A stretch of 64,000 nucleotides of DNA, taken from positions 186,001 through 250,000 of the forward strand of contig JADJMV010000001.1 of assembly GCA_016709445.1 (NCBI GenBank), given 5' to 3'. The notes under the pieces are model-generated. The model did no database searches. It worked only from the letters and a program-made list of their open reading frames with translations, and was not told the DNA's origin. Source of the DNA: Phycisphaerales bacterium (GTDB taxonomy: Bacteria > Planctomycetota > Phycisphaerae > Phycisphaerales > UBA1924). Positions 8,222 to 16,896 of this stretch are shown here, one piece after another. Both the position numbers and the translations under genes were made by a program. Position 1 is the stretch's first letter. Each line of letters begins with the position of its first letter.

Positions 8222-8845
8222 TCAGTAGGTGGTCCCGCGGGAAGAGGCCCGGAGCGGCCTATAGGGCACGGCGACCGAGTTCCCGGCCTCGTCCTGCCCC
8301 ATGCGGTAGAAGTCCTGCACCCGCTGACGCTCCACGATCTGACGCAAGAAAACCACCTCGTACCCGCCTTCCGGCGAAGGGGTCGAGCTGACCAGCAGAC
8401 GCTCCGGCACCTCGCCGAGCACGCTCCCGGCCTGGTGTCCCTTATCGAAATACACCTTCAGTGCGTCCTCGGGAGAGCTGATCGGGAACAGGTTCGCCCG
8501 CGCAGACTCGAGATCGGAACCGACAGGAGACCCGGACCGATCCACGAAGGCGGCGACCGCCACCGCCGCCGCCGCGACCCAGCCGAGCCAGCTCGCGGCC
8601 GTGCGGACACGGACGCTCAGCCGCTCGCCGGCGTGCGCATCGATCGGCGCCTCCACTCGGTCGGCCAGACTGACCGCCTCGAGCAGGGCCGATCCAAGCT
8701 CGGCGCGGTCCTGCTGCACATCGGCGAGTTCGTGCCAGACCGAGGGATCGCGCTCGGCGAGCGCTCGGAACGCCGCCCAGTCTTCCGGGCTCGATTCGCC
8801 ATCGATCACGCGGGTGATCAGCACATCACGATCAAGACCGCTCAT
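8222..8845 (-). CDS. Probable anti-sigma factor, single TM
   Basis: A 207-residue protein with a short N-terminal cytoplasmic region (LDRDVLITRVIDGESSPEDW, the pattern of anti-sigma and zinc-finger-like heads). One membrane segment (ASWLGWVAAAAVAVAAFV, about 84-101) and a periplasmic C-terminal half follow. No HxxxCxxC zinc motif is present. Its ATG overlaps the TGA of the ECF sigma gene by four bases (ATGA), which indicates translational coupling. The function is inferred mainly from this arrangement: a membrane protein that holds the upstream sigma factor until a stimulus releases it. Confidence 0.7.
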   Translation of the reverse strand: MSGLDRDVLITRVIDGESSPEDWAAFRALAERDPSVWHELADVQQDRAELGSALLEAVSLADRVEAPIDAHAGERLSVRVRTAASWLGWVAAAAVAVAAFVDRSGSPVGSDLESARANLFPISSPEDALKVYFDKGHQAGSVLGEVPERLLVSSTPSPEGGYEVVFLRQIVERQRVQDFYRMGQDEAGNSVAVPYRPLRASSRGTTY

Positions 8846-9486
8846 GAAACCTTCCCTTCCTCCACACCCGCTCCCGGTGTGGACCGCGGCAGGGGCTTGC
8901 CCACCGATTCCTGTGCGGAGGCCAGCTCCCGCAGCATCCGACGGCCCCGGGCGATCCGCGTCTCCACGGTCGTCTCCGGCAGCCCGACAATCCGCCCAAT
9001 CTCCTTGTAGCTCATGCCCTGCATGCAGCGGAGCAACAGCGGCTCCCGATAGCTCTCGGGCAGCGTGAGCGCCAGGCTCAACAACCGCCGGGCATCCTCC
9101 TGCTGGCCCAGCACCACATCCGGCGTCCTCTGGATGGGCGGGTCCTGCTCAGTAATCAGACGCAGCCCCTCGGCGTGCCGACGGACAATCGATCTCTTGC
9201 GGCCGGCGAGCCTGGCGGCGTTGATGGCGACCGAGCGGAGCCAGGGCTTGAGCGCCTCCGCCTCCCGCAGTTCACCAACCCGACGCACAAAGGTCATCGC
9301 CACCTCCTGCAAGAGATCCTCCAGATCGGCCTCGCGAGGCTTGTACGCCAGAAGGAGAGCCGCCACCCAGCGACGCTGCCGCTCCCAGACCAGACGCACC
9401 GCCTCCGGGTCGGACCGCGCCGCCGCCTGAAACAGGCGCAGGTCCTCCACGCGTGCTTGGGGCGAGGCCCCGTCCGGCTCCGTCAT
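8842..9486 (-). CDS. ECF-type RNA polymerase sigma factor
   Basis: A 214-residue sigma-70 family protein of ECF size. Region 2 is around 20-95 (DLEDLLQEVAMTFVRRVGEL, then LKPWLRSVAINAAR). Region 4 is around 140-195 (LTLPESYREPLLLRCMQGMS, then YKEIGRIVGLPETTVETRIA), a clear helix-turn-helix. I chose the ATG at 9486 because the sequence upstream is low-complexity and lies under the divergent tatC leader. It is followed by a membrane anti-sigma protein and a PDZ protein, so the three genes look like one regulatory operon. Confidence 0.92.
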   Translation of the reverse strand: MTEPDGASPQARVEDLRLFQAAARSDPEAVRLVWERQRRWVAALLLAYKPREADLEDLLQEVAMTFVRRVGELREAEALKPWLRSVAINAARLAGRKRSIVRRHAEGLRLITEQDPPIQRTPDVVLGQQEDARRLLSLALTLPESYREPLLLRCMQGMSYKEIGRIVGLPETTVETRIARGRRMLRELASAQESVGKPLPRSTPGAGVEEGKVS

Positions 9487-9595
9487 GCCCGCGACCCCCT
9501 TTCCAAGAAACAGAGATGCGCGCCGGAGGCCCGCCCGTCGGGCTTCGGGGCCGGCCGCGGCTATCGTCATCGGCACTACGAGCCCGGCACGCCCG

Positions 9596-10609
9596 ATGTT
9601 GAGACCAAAGAAAAATCCGGCGACCCATCTGCTCATGGACGCGGTCATGCCCTTCGGCGACCACCTGGAGGAACTCCGGAAGCGCCTGATCTTCGCCCTC
9701 CTCGGGCTGGCCCCGATCCTCATCCTGGCCCTGACGTTTTCCAAACAGATGGTCGAGCTGATTCTGGCGACCGTCTTTGAGCAGCAGCGAGCCCTCGGCC
9801 TGCCGCCCCAGATGATCCAAACCGGGCCGGCCGAGACCTTTATGGCCGCCCTCCAGATCGGCGTCATCGTGACGGTGCTGCTGGGGAGCCCCTGGCTCAT
9901 CTACCAACTGTGGCTCTTCGTCGCCCCTGGCCTCTACAACAACGAGCGTCGATTTGTGCACATCCTGCTCCCGCTGAGCGGCGTGCTCACGGTCACGAGC
10001 CTGGTGTTCCTCTACACGATCGTCATGCCGATGACGGTCAGCTTTTTCCTGATGTTCGGCTCGAGCTTCCCGGGGCCGAAACCAGCGACAGCGCCGCTGC
10101 CCGAGGGAATCCAACTCCCCACGTTTCCCGTGCTCGAGGCCGACCCGGTCGACCCGAAGCCCGGGCAAATATGGTTCAATCTCGATCTGCGCGAACTCCG
10201 CATCGCCGTTGTTTCCGGCGAGAACAAGCTCACCGTCATCGGCACGCCCTTCACGCGCTCCGGCGGCATCGAGCAGCAGTACAAGGTCGCCGACTACATC
10301 AAGATGTTTCTCGGCCTGGCGCTCGCATTCGCGATCGGGTTCCAGGCCCCCGTGGTCATCCTCTTGCTGGGCTGGCTGGGCCTCATCGAACCCTCGACGC
10401 TGAGCAGGTTCCGACGCCACTCGGTCATGGTCTGCCTGGTGCTCGGTGCGGTGCTGACCCCCGCCGACCCGCTCTCCATGCTCGCCCTGGCGATCCCGCT
10501 CTACGCACTCTTCGAACTGGGCGGCATCCTCCTGCGGTGGCTCCCCGCCGACAGAGTCTCCCGCGGGTTCAAGCCCAAGAAGGAAGGGCCGGACGCAGGC
10601 GATGAATAG
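9596..10609 (+). CDS. tatC: Sec-independent translocase subunit TatC with enlarged periplasmic loop
   Basis: A 337-residue TatC, the polytopic subunit that recognises twin-arginine signal peptides. The N-terminal PFGDHLEELRKRLIF segment (with the functional Glu) and the cytoplasmic loop Glu (VAPGLYNNERRF) are present, as is the last conserved membrane block (LLGWLGLIEPSTL, then GAVLTPADPLSMLALAIP). Between the third and fourth membrane spans lies an insert of about 70 residues (GPKPATAPLPEG to EQQYKVADYI), where E. coli TatC has about 10-15. It is rich in Pro and polar residues and should face the periplasm. The start at 9596 is chosen; 9635 is an alternative. tadA overlaps its stop. Confidence 0.95.
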   Translation: MLRPKKNPATHLLMDAVMPFGDHLEELRKRLIFALLGLAPILILALTFSKQMVELILATVFEQQRALGLPPQMIQTGPAETFMAALQIGVIVTVLLGSPWLIYQLWLFVAPGLYNNERRFVHILLPLSGVLTVTSLVFLYTIVMPMTVSFFLMFGSSFPGPKPATAPLPEGIQLPTFPVLEADPVDPKPGQIWFNLDLRELRIAVVSGENKLTVIGTPFTRSGGIEQQYKVADYIKMFLGLALAFAIGFQAPVVILLLGWLGLIEPSTLSRFRRHSVMVCLVLGAVLTPADPLSMLALAIPLYALFELGGILLRWLPADRVSRGFKPKKEGPDAGDE

Positions 10610-11183
10610 CCCACCCGGACCATGGCGACGCTCCCTCGCCCGCCTGCGTTCGAGTTTCCGCGGCCACCAACCGACGAACCCGACCGGCGCCACCGAGATG
10701 GACCGTCGGATGATGCGCCGCGCGCTGGAACTCGCGGCCCAGGCCGAGGCGATCGGGGAGGTCCCTGTTGGCGCCGTCGTCTATGAGACCGCCTCCGGGC
10801 GTGTCATGGGTGAGGGCTTCAACACCCGAGAACGCGACGCCGATCCCGCCGCGCATGCCGAGCTGCGCGCCGTCCGTGCCGCCGCGGCGACAACCGGCGA
10901 TTGGCGGCTGAACGCCTGCACCCTGGTTGTCACCCTCGAGCCCTGCCCCATGTGCGCCGGCCTGCTCGTCAACGCGCGGCTCGGCCGGGTTGTCTACGGC
11001 GCGGACGATCCGAAGGCCGGGGCGTGCCGCTCGCTCTACAACCTGGTGAGCGACCCGAGGCTGAACCATCGATGCGAGGTCGTCGCCGGCGTCGATGCCG
11101 AACCTTGCGCCGCGATCCTCCGAAACTTCTTTCGATCGCGCCGGTCCGCCCGACGCCCGCCACGGGGCGAACGCAATGCCTGA
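10602..11183 (+). CDS. tadA: tRNA-specific adenosine deaminase
   Basis: A 193-residue cytidine deaminase-fold enzyme. The zinc and proton-transfer motif HAE (DPAAHAELRAV) and the second zinc motif PCPMCAG are both present, with PVGAVVY before them, the TadA pattern. Family knowledge: it converts A34 of tRNA-Arg(ACG) to inosine. The first 30 residues are a basic extension not needed for the fold; the ATG at 10698 is an internal alternative. It overlaps tatC by eight bases and mutM by eight bases, so the three genes form a tight operon. Confidence 0.93.
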   Translation: MNSPPGPWRRSLARLRSSFRGHQPTNPTGATEMDRRMMRRALELAAQAEAIGEVPVGAVVYETASGRVMGEGFNTRERDADPAAHAELRAVRAAAATTGDWRLNACTLVVTLEPCPMCAGLLVNARLGRVVYGADDPKAGACRSLYNLVSDPRLNHRCEVVAGVDAEPCAAILRNFFRSRRSARRPPRGERNA

Positions 11184-12018
11184 GCTTCCGGAGGTTGAGA
11201 CCGTACGCCGCACCCTCGCACCCCGGCTCGTGGGCCATATCGTCCGCGGCGCCGAGCTGCGCTGCGCCGCCGTGCTCCGGCGCGGAAAGCCAGCCGCTCT
11301 CGGCCAGGGCGAGCGCGTCTCCGAGCTGCTCCGACACGGCAAGCAACTCGCCATCGTGTTTGAACGAGGCCGTGTGGTCCTGGTGCATCTCGGCATGAGC
11401 GGCCAGCTCTTCGTGCTGCGGCCCGGTCTGCCGCCGCCCCGCGAGGATCACCTGCACGCCCGTTGGAGCCTCGATGACGACTCGACCATGTGGTTCCGGG
11501 ATCCGCGTCGATTCGGCGGTCTCTGGGCCTACCCATCCCTCGCGAGCCTCCGCACGGAACGGTGGGACGCGCTTGGACCGGACGGTCTCAACGCTACCGC
11601 CGCGGCGCTCCGCCGAGGAGCGGGTAGCTCGAGCCGCGCCATCAAGGCCTGCCTCCTCGATCAGTCGCTGCTCGCCGGAGTCGGCAACATCTATGCCGAT
11701 GAAGCCCTGTTTGCGGCGCGGCTGCACCCCGAGCAAACCGCATCGACGCTCTCGACCGAAGACTGGAACCGGCTGGCCAGGCACGTCCGCAGCGTGCTGC
11801 GCGCGGGGATCCGTGCGGGCGGTTCGAGCCTGAAGGACTTCGTGGACGCCGAACTCCGTCCGGGCGTGCACCAGAACAGATTTCGGGTGTACGGACGCAG
11901 GGGATTCCCCTGCCCCGAGTGCGGCACGCTCCTGGAGTCACGCACCGTTGCCCAGCGGACCAGCACCTTCTGCCCGCATTGCCAGGTCCTGCCCAAGACC
12001 TCTCGTCCGGCGCGGTAA
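11176..12018 (+). CDS. mutM: Formamidopyrimidine-DNA glycosylase
   Basis: A 280-residue Fpg/MutM base-excision enzyme. It starts MPELPEVETVRR (Pro2 nucleophile and Glu3 after Met removal). The beta-hairpin Lys is in LLRHGKQL, the helix-two-turn-helix contains LLDQSLLAGVGNIYADEAL, and a four-Cys zinc finger ends the protein (CPECGTLLES to CPHC). Family knowledge: it removes 8-oxoguanine and nicks the abasic site. Start at 11176 is fixed by the conserved N-terminus and overlaps tadA by eight bases. Confidence 0.97.
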   Translation: MPELPEVETVRRTLAPRLVGHIVRGAELRCAAVLRRGKPAALGQGERVSELLRHGKQLAIVFERGRVVLVHLGMSGQLFVLRPGLPPPREDHLHARWSLDDDSTMWFRDPRRFGGLWAYPSLASLRTERWDALGPDGLNATAAALRRGAGSSSRAIKACLLDQSLLAGVGNIYADEALFAARLHPEQTASTLSTEDWNRLARHVRSVLRAGIRAGGSSLKDFVDAELRPGVHQNRFRVYGRRGFPCPECGTLLESRTVAQRTSTFCPHCQVLPKTSRPAR

Positions 12019-12426
12019 TGCACAGCCCATCAACAATGGGGAACCCCAAATTCTTGACCATGGAAAGGCCCAGAGCCTCTGGGTGCTTGGTCAGGCCGTC
12101 TTGGTCTTCTCTCCTATGAAGAGAGATATCTTTCGATGTACTCGTAAGAAGGCCTGTCGGTTGGGGAATACGAGATTGACCCACACGCAAGACCAGTGTG
12201 AGCAAGTACTTGGAACAACAGCCGGGCAAGCAGGAGTTGTCGGATGCTGTCGGTTGCGCTCGTCCAAGGTCGGCAATATCCGATTTTGGGCTGCGACTCC
12301 AACACCCCTCTCGCCGAGAGCGATTTGAGCCGCCACAAACCGAGCGCCCGGACACACGTTGTCCACAACGCAAGCGACCGATCCTCAAGGGGAATCATGG
12401 TCCGTCATTCGGAGCGACCGATCACG
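12019..12426. other. 408-base intergenic region beside dnaA; candidate replication-origin or regulatory region
   Basis: No convincing gene is seen between the convergent ends of mutM and dnaA. A 94-codon frame on the minus strand (12114-12398) has no recognisable product. By eye the stretch is clearly less GC-rich than its surroundings (for example ATGAAGAGAGATATCTTTCG near 12117). It contains one good DnaA-box-like site (12359-12367). Location next to dnaA plus lower GC makes it a candidate origin, but only one box is visible where several would be expected, so this is weak. Confidence 0.25.
12359..12367 (+). promoter_or_regulatory. DnaA-box-like site TTGTCCACA
   Basis: TTGTCCACA is the high-GC variant of the DnaA consensus TTATCCACA. 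It lies 60 bases beyond the dnaA stop codon, inside a longer near-palindrome (GTTGTCCACAAC). It is a single copy, so it could be chance. Confidence 0.35.
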
Positions 12427-13788
12427 TCAGGCTGAGCGGAGTGCGGGCTTGACCCGCTCTTCCAGGACCACAAGGTCGGCCTTGAACTCGGGATCCGCCT
12501 CGGCCCGGCTCTCGATCGTGCTGACGGCATGCATGACTGTCGTGTGGTCGCGCCCACCGAAGTACCCGCCGATCTCCTCCAGGGAGTGCCGGGTGCACCG
12601 ACGGGCGAGGAACATGCAGACCTGCCGCGGGATGGTGACGGACCGGGCACGGCGTTTGGATTGCAGGTCGCTCAGGCGCACCCCGTAGAAACCCGTGACT
12701 GCATCGATAATCGTCTGGATGGTGGCATGCCGCGAGGCTTCGTGGGCGGGCGCCGGCCCGATGACCTCTCGGGCGAGGGCGAGGTCGATCGGGACGCCTC
12801 GAACCTCCGCGTTGATCTGGAGGGTGCCGATCGCCCCCTCGAGTTCCCGGATGTTGCTCGAGTGGACGGAGGCGATATGGGCCGCCACATCGTCGTGGAG
12901 GAGGATGCCGCGGAGTTTGGCCTTGGATTTCACGATCGCGGCTCGGGTTTCGAAGCAGGGAGTCTCGATCTGGGTGACCAGACCCCATTGAAACCGCGAG
13001 ACAAGCCGCTTTTGGAGGTCGGGGATCAGTTCGGGCGGCGCATCGGAGGAGAGCACGATCTGCTTCTGGGCCTGGTAGAGGCTGTTGAACGTGTGGAAGA
13101 ACTCCTCCTGCGACCGATCCCGCGGCCCGAGCGTCTGGATGTCGTCGACGACGAGCACATCGACATCGCGAAATCGGTGTCGGAACTCCGACATCTGCCC
13201 ACCCTGCACCGCCTCCATGAACTGGGAAACGAAGCCCTCGCACGAGAGGTAGCAGACTTTCACGTCGGGCTGTCGGTCGGTGATCGCGAGGCATATCGCT
13301 TGCAGGAGATGCGTCTTGCCTAACCCGACATCACCATGAATGAACAACGGGTTGTATGAAGTGCCCGGCATATCCGCCACAGCTTGTGCGGCGGCGTGTG
13401 CGAGGCGATTGGTCGGGCCAACGACGAAGGTTTCGAATCCGAAGTCTGGGTTGACCGCGAGGGTCTCATCGCGGCTCGCGGGAGCCGACGGCGCGCGTGT
13501 GGGCTTCATGACGACTCGTGCGGGCGGCTCGGCGTGCTCTCCGGGCTGCAGGAACCGCACGGTGAGGAGCGCACCGGTGACAGCCCGCAGAGCGTCGTTG
13601 AACTGCTCCAGGCAGTTGTGGGCCAGATAGGCCGCGTGCACGGGGCTGCTGGTGCGCACCGGGAGCGTGCCACCCGCGACGGCGAGCGGCTCGAGTTCGT
13701 CTTCGAACCATTTGCGGTAAAGGGCAGGGTGGTGTCGACGCAGGTGCGCGAGCACGCCTTCCCAGACCTTTCGATCGGGGTTCGTCAT
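12427..13788 (-). CDS. dnaA: Chromosomal replication initiator DnaA
   Basis: A 453-residue DnaA. Domain I is at 1-80 (WEGVLAHLRRHHPALYRKWF) with a short linker after it. Domain III is the AAA+ core with Walker A (GDVGLGKTHLL), Walker B (VLVVDDIQTLG) and the sensor region (SSDAPPELIPDLQKRLVSRF). Domain IV is the DNA-binding part (RQVCMFLARRCTRHSLEEIG, then GGRDHTTVMHAV). ATG at 13788 gives MTNPDRKVW; the frame further upstream is not DnaA-like. The gene is not followed by dnaN, and its neighbours are mutM (convergent) and an RNase Z-like gene upstream on the same strand. Loss of the dnaA-dnaN-recF order is common in Planctomycetota. Confidence 0.96.
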   Translation of the reverse strand: MTNPDRKVWEGVLAHLRRHHPALYRKWFEDELEPLAVAGGTLPVRTSSPVHAAYLAHNCLEQFNDALRAVTGALLTVRFLQPGEHAEPPARVVMKPTRAPSAPASRDETLAVNPDFGFETFVVGPTNRLAHAAAQAVADMPGTSYNPLFIHGDVGLGKTHLLQAICLAITDRQPDVKVCYLSCEGFVSQFMEAVQGGQMSEFRHRFRDVDVLVVDDIQTLGPRDRSQEEFFHTFNSLYQAQKQIVLSSDAPPELIPDLQKRLVSRFQWGLVTQIETPCFETRAAIVKSKAKLRGILLHDDVAAHIASVHSSNIRELEGAIGTLQINAEVRGVPIDLALAREVIGPAPAHEASRHATIQTIIDAVTGFYGVRLSDLQSKRRARSVTIPRQVCMFLARRCTRHSLEEIGGYFGGRDHTTVMHAVSTIESRAEADPEFKADLVVLEERVKPALRSA

Positions 13789-13949
13789 GTTCCGGGCTAC
13801 CTCAGGGATGGCTCTGCACCCGGGAAAAAGTACGGCGTTTTGACCGCCCCGGCCTCCCAGTCGGGCGCGGCCCAACGAAATAGTCCGAGCCGGGCAAAGG
13901 TAATCCGACGCGGGCATCGTGTCAACGCGCGTGCGGGAAAATGGAGCTT

Positions 13950-14915
13950 TCAGCGCGTGGGCTGCACGCCCGCTTCGATGAGCTGTCGCTCATATCGTTC
14001 ACGGTTGGCGCGGTGGTCCATGAGGAAATGCACGCGCTCGAGCGCGCGGGCGCCGAGCGCCTTGGCGATCGAACTCCGCGCCTCGCCCAGATGCGTGCGC
14101 CTGGAGACGTGGATCAGGATCATCGCCTCGCACTCGGCGACGCGCAGCCACTCGGCGATGTCCTCGGCGTGCAGGTGCTTGCCGATCTTCGCGCGCTCCT
14201 TGTGGTCGGGCTCGAAGAACGTGCACTCGGTGATGATGATCTTCGCCTTGCGGACGTCCTCCCGCACGAGGTGCGGGCCGGCGGCCGTATCGCCGAGATA
14301 GGCCACGAGCGGGATCTCGAGCTTGCGGGTGATCTCCGTGCCGCGGTCCTTCAGCTCCTTGAGCTTCTCCTGCGGCAACTCGGTGAATTCCGGCTTCAGT
14401 TTCGTCCGATGCTCGATCACCGTGAAGCCCATCGAGGGCGCGGTGTGCTCGGTGTGGAATCCGCGCAACGAGATATTGTTCTTGATCTGGATCTGCTCGT
14501 CGTTCTCGAGGGGGGTCACCTCGAACAGCGTCTGCTGCTGCTCGAGATCGCGGTAGCCCTCCATCATCCGGCGCACGGCGCCGGCGATCCGGGCGTCGCA
14601 CACGATCGTGCCCGTGCCCATGCCCTGGAAACGACGCTGCGAGCAGTAGTAGGCCAGGCCACCCACATGATCCATGTGACCGTGCGAGAGCGCCACATAA
14701 GAGGAGCTCAGCACCGCGCGCGGACATGCGCCCATATCGAAGCACACGTCGAGCTCCGGGATCTGCACGCAGGTCGCCTCGCCGGCGATCGAGAGCCCCT
14801 GCACCCGGAAGGGCGGCAGGAAGAGGAAGCCGAGCGAACTCTCGCGTGGGGGTGGCTTGGGGAGCATCGGGCGAATCTCCGCGGCGGGCTTTCGCCCGGC
14901 CTGGGTGAGGGGCAC
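13950..14915 (-). CDS. Metallo-beta-lactamase-fold protein, RNase Z-like
   Basis: A 321-residue MBL-fold hydrolase. The metal-binding motif is SHGHMDHVGG (HxHxDH); further ligands are likely the Asp in LGDTAAGP and the late His in LIHVSRRTHLGEA. The layout (short N-terminus, long central exosite-like helix rich in Lys/Glu, GDT, then a late His) matches the RNase Z/ElaC branch that trims tRNA 3' ends. The phosphodiesterase TRZ loop is not sharply conserved, so another nuclease role is possible. An internal ATG at 14867 is an alternative start. It lies upstream of dnaA on the same strand. Confidence 0.75.
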   Translation of the reverse strand: MPLTQAGRKPAAEIRPMLPKPPPRESSLGFLFLPPFRVQGLSIAGEATCVQIPELDVCFDMGACPRAVLSSSYVALSHGHMDHVGGLAYYCSQRRFQGMGTGTIVCDARIAGAVRRMMEGYRDLEQQQTLFEVTPLENDEQIQIKNNISLRGFHTEHTAPSMGFTVIEHRTKLKPEFTELPQEKLKELKDRGTEITRKLEIPLVAYLGDTAAGPHLVREDVRKAKIIITECTFFEPDHKERAKIGKHLHAEDIAEWLRVAECEAMILIHVSRRTHLGEARSSIAKALGARALERVHFLMDHRANRERYERQLIEAGVQPTR

Positions 14916-15080
14916 GCGCGGGGCGCAACGCCCGCACCGGCCATGCTACCTCCCCGCCACCGCCCGTCAACCCGGTGCGTCCCTCGGATCTGTTACAGAC
15001 CGGTTGCGCGGCCGACCCCCGCGGGCCTGTATCAACTCCATCGGGTCCTCTTCGCGCAAACCACATGAATGAGGGAGTAC

Positions 15081-16858
15081 ATGATGCGGTGCAGCACACT
15101 CTTGGTCGCGGGCCTCGCGGTGTCGTCGATGGCGGCCGCGGCCTGGTCTCAGCCGAGCACAGAACTCACCGGTCGCATCGACGAGGTGACGGTCTACCGG
15201 GGACAGGCCTTGGTCACCCGCCTCGTGGCTATCCCTGGCCAGGCGGGGCTGCAGGAGGTGGTTGTCACCGGGTTGCCGGAAGCGATCGCCCCGGCGAGCC
15301 TCTATGCCGACGCGGGATCCGGTGTCCGGGTGCGCTCGATCCGCTACCGCGAGCGCCCCGTCGAGCGCGACACGCGCGACGAGGTCATGGCGATCGACGC
15401 ACAGATCGAGCAGGTCGAAAGGGCCCAACGCGAGGGGGAACAGGAAGCCCGCCTGCTCGGCGAGGAGCGGGCCTATCTCGCCCAGCTCGAGCAATTCGGC
15501 GGCCAGACCGCCGTCACCGAGCTGCGCTCCGGGGTGCTCGACGCCGACACCATCAAGTCGCTCTCGCAATTCGTCTTCACCGAGCGCGAACGGCTCTCCG
15601 GGGCCGAGCTGGCACAGCAGGAAAGAGCCCGGCAGCTCGCGGCGCAGCTCGAACAGCTCCAACGCGAGCGGGCCACCGTCGCCGGCGCCACCGCCCGCAC
15701 GGTGCGTGAGGCTGTGCTCTTCGTCGAGGCCGACCCGGGGTCCAAGCGTGAGCTGCGGCTGAGATATCTGGTCAATGAGGCCACGTGGGAGCCCTCGTAC
15801 ACGATCAGGACCGACGAATCGCACACCGGTGTCGTCGTCGAGTACTTCGCCGCGATCCAGCAACTCTCCGGCGAGGACTGGGGCGATGTCTCGATGACGC
15901 TCTCGACCGCCACCGCCTCCCTCGTCGCCCGGGCGCCCGGGCTGGAGCCCCTGCGGCTCGCGCTGGTCGGGGAGCGCCCCAGCAGAGCATGGAGCAGGCC
16001 CAATCGCTCCGTGACAGCTACGCCTTCCAGAAATCCAATGTAGAGGAACGCCGCCAGCGCGCCTCCGACAGCGTCTCGCTCGGCAGTCGGGGCGATTTCG
16101 ACAGGCAGCTCAACGACCTGGCGGCCAACATCTGGGTCCTCGATGCCGCCGTCGGCAAAGTGGAGAAGGCCGAGGAGCTATCGCCGACGCCCGACGATGC
16201 GCGCCTCAGCGTGACATACGCCGTCGGCGAGCGCACGAGTCTTCCCAGCCGGACCGATCGGCAGCAGGTCCAGATCGCCGCGATCCCGATGGCGGCCGAT
16301 TTCTACAAGGTGGTCGCCCCGGCATTGAGCGCACAGGTCTACGACGAGGCGAAGATCGTGAACGAGAGCGAGGTCGTACTCCTCCCCGGTCCGGTGTCCA
16401 CCTACGTCGGCGGCCGCTTCGTGGGGTATGGCGCGGCGCCCATGGTCGCCTCACATGAGTCCTTCACGCTCGGCTTCGGCATCGACGCCTCACTGCGCTG
16501 CTCGCGCGAGATGGTTGCGCGGACCGAAGATGTTCAGGGCGGCAACAGGATCGTCGATCTTTCCTACCGGCTCACCATCCAGAACTTCGGCCGCGAGGAG
16601 GCGAATATCCGCCTCCTGGATCGCATGCCCATGCTCTCCAGCGGCGACATCAAGATCACACTTCTCGACGGCGAAGAACGCGAGCTCTCCGACGACACCG
16701 AGTACCAGCGGGGCGACCGGGCCAAGGGCATCCTGAGGTGGGATGTCCTGGTAGGCCCCGGGTCCGTGGGGGCCGCCGCATTCCAGGAGGACTACCGATT
16801 CCGCCTCGAGTACGACCGGCAGATGACCATCAGCGGCCTGCCGGGTCAGGGCGGGTAA
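15081..16858 (+). CDS. DUF4139/MuiA-family exported protein, interrupted by a frameshift
   Basis: Two adjoining frames together make one protein of about 595 residues. The first part (to about 15972) has a signal peptide (MMRCSTLLVAGLAVSSMAAA), the DUF4140 head (GRIDEVTVYRGQALVTRL), a coiled coil and the DUF4139 entry (YLVNEATWEPSYTIRT). The second frame (about 15973-16858) carries the rest (AIPMAADFYKVVAPALS, then DLSYRLTIQNFGREEANIRL). Adding one base in the GGGG run at 15969-15972 joins them cleanly. The start at 15081 is preferred over 15069 because GAGGGAG, a Shine-Dalgarno, lies between the two. Function unknown; homologues include mucoidy inhibitor A. Confidence 0.8.
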
Positions 16859-16896
16859 TCGGCGCGTCGCACACGTGGCCCGTATGCTCTCGGGCC

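Noticed and set aside
12114..12398. A 94-codon minus-strand gene in the dnaA gap
   Set aside because: No Shine-Dalgarno, no recognisable family and non-typical codon use; more likely a chance frame in lower-GC DNA.
13430..13460. A tRNA-like GGTTTCGAATCC stretch
   Set aside because: It lies inside dnaA coding sequence, and no cloverleaf can be drawn around it.
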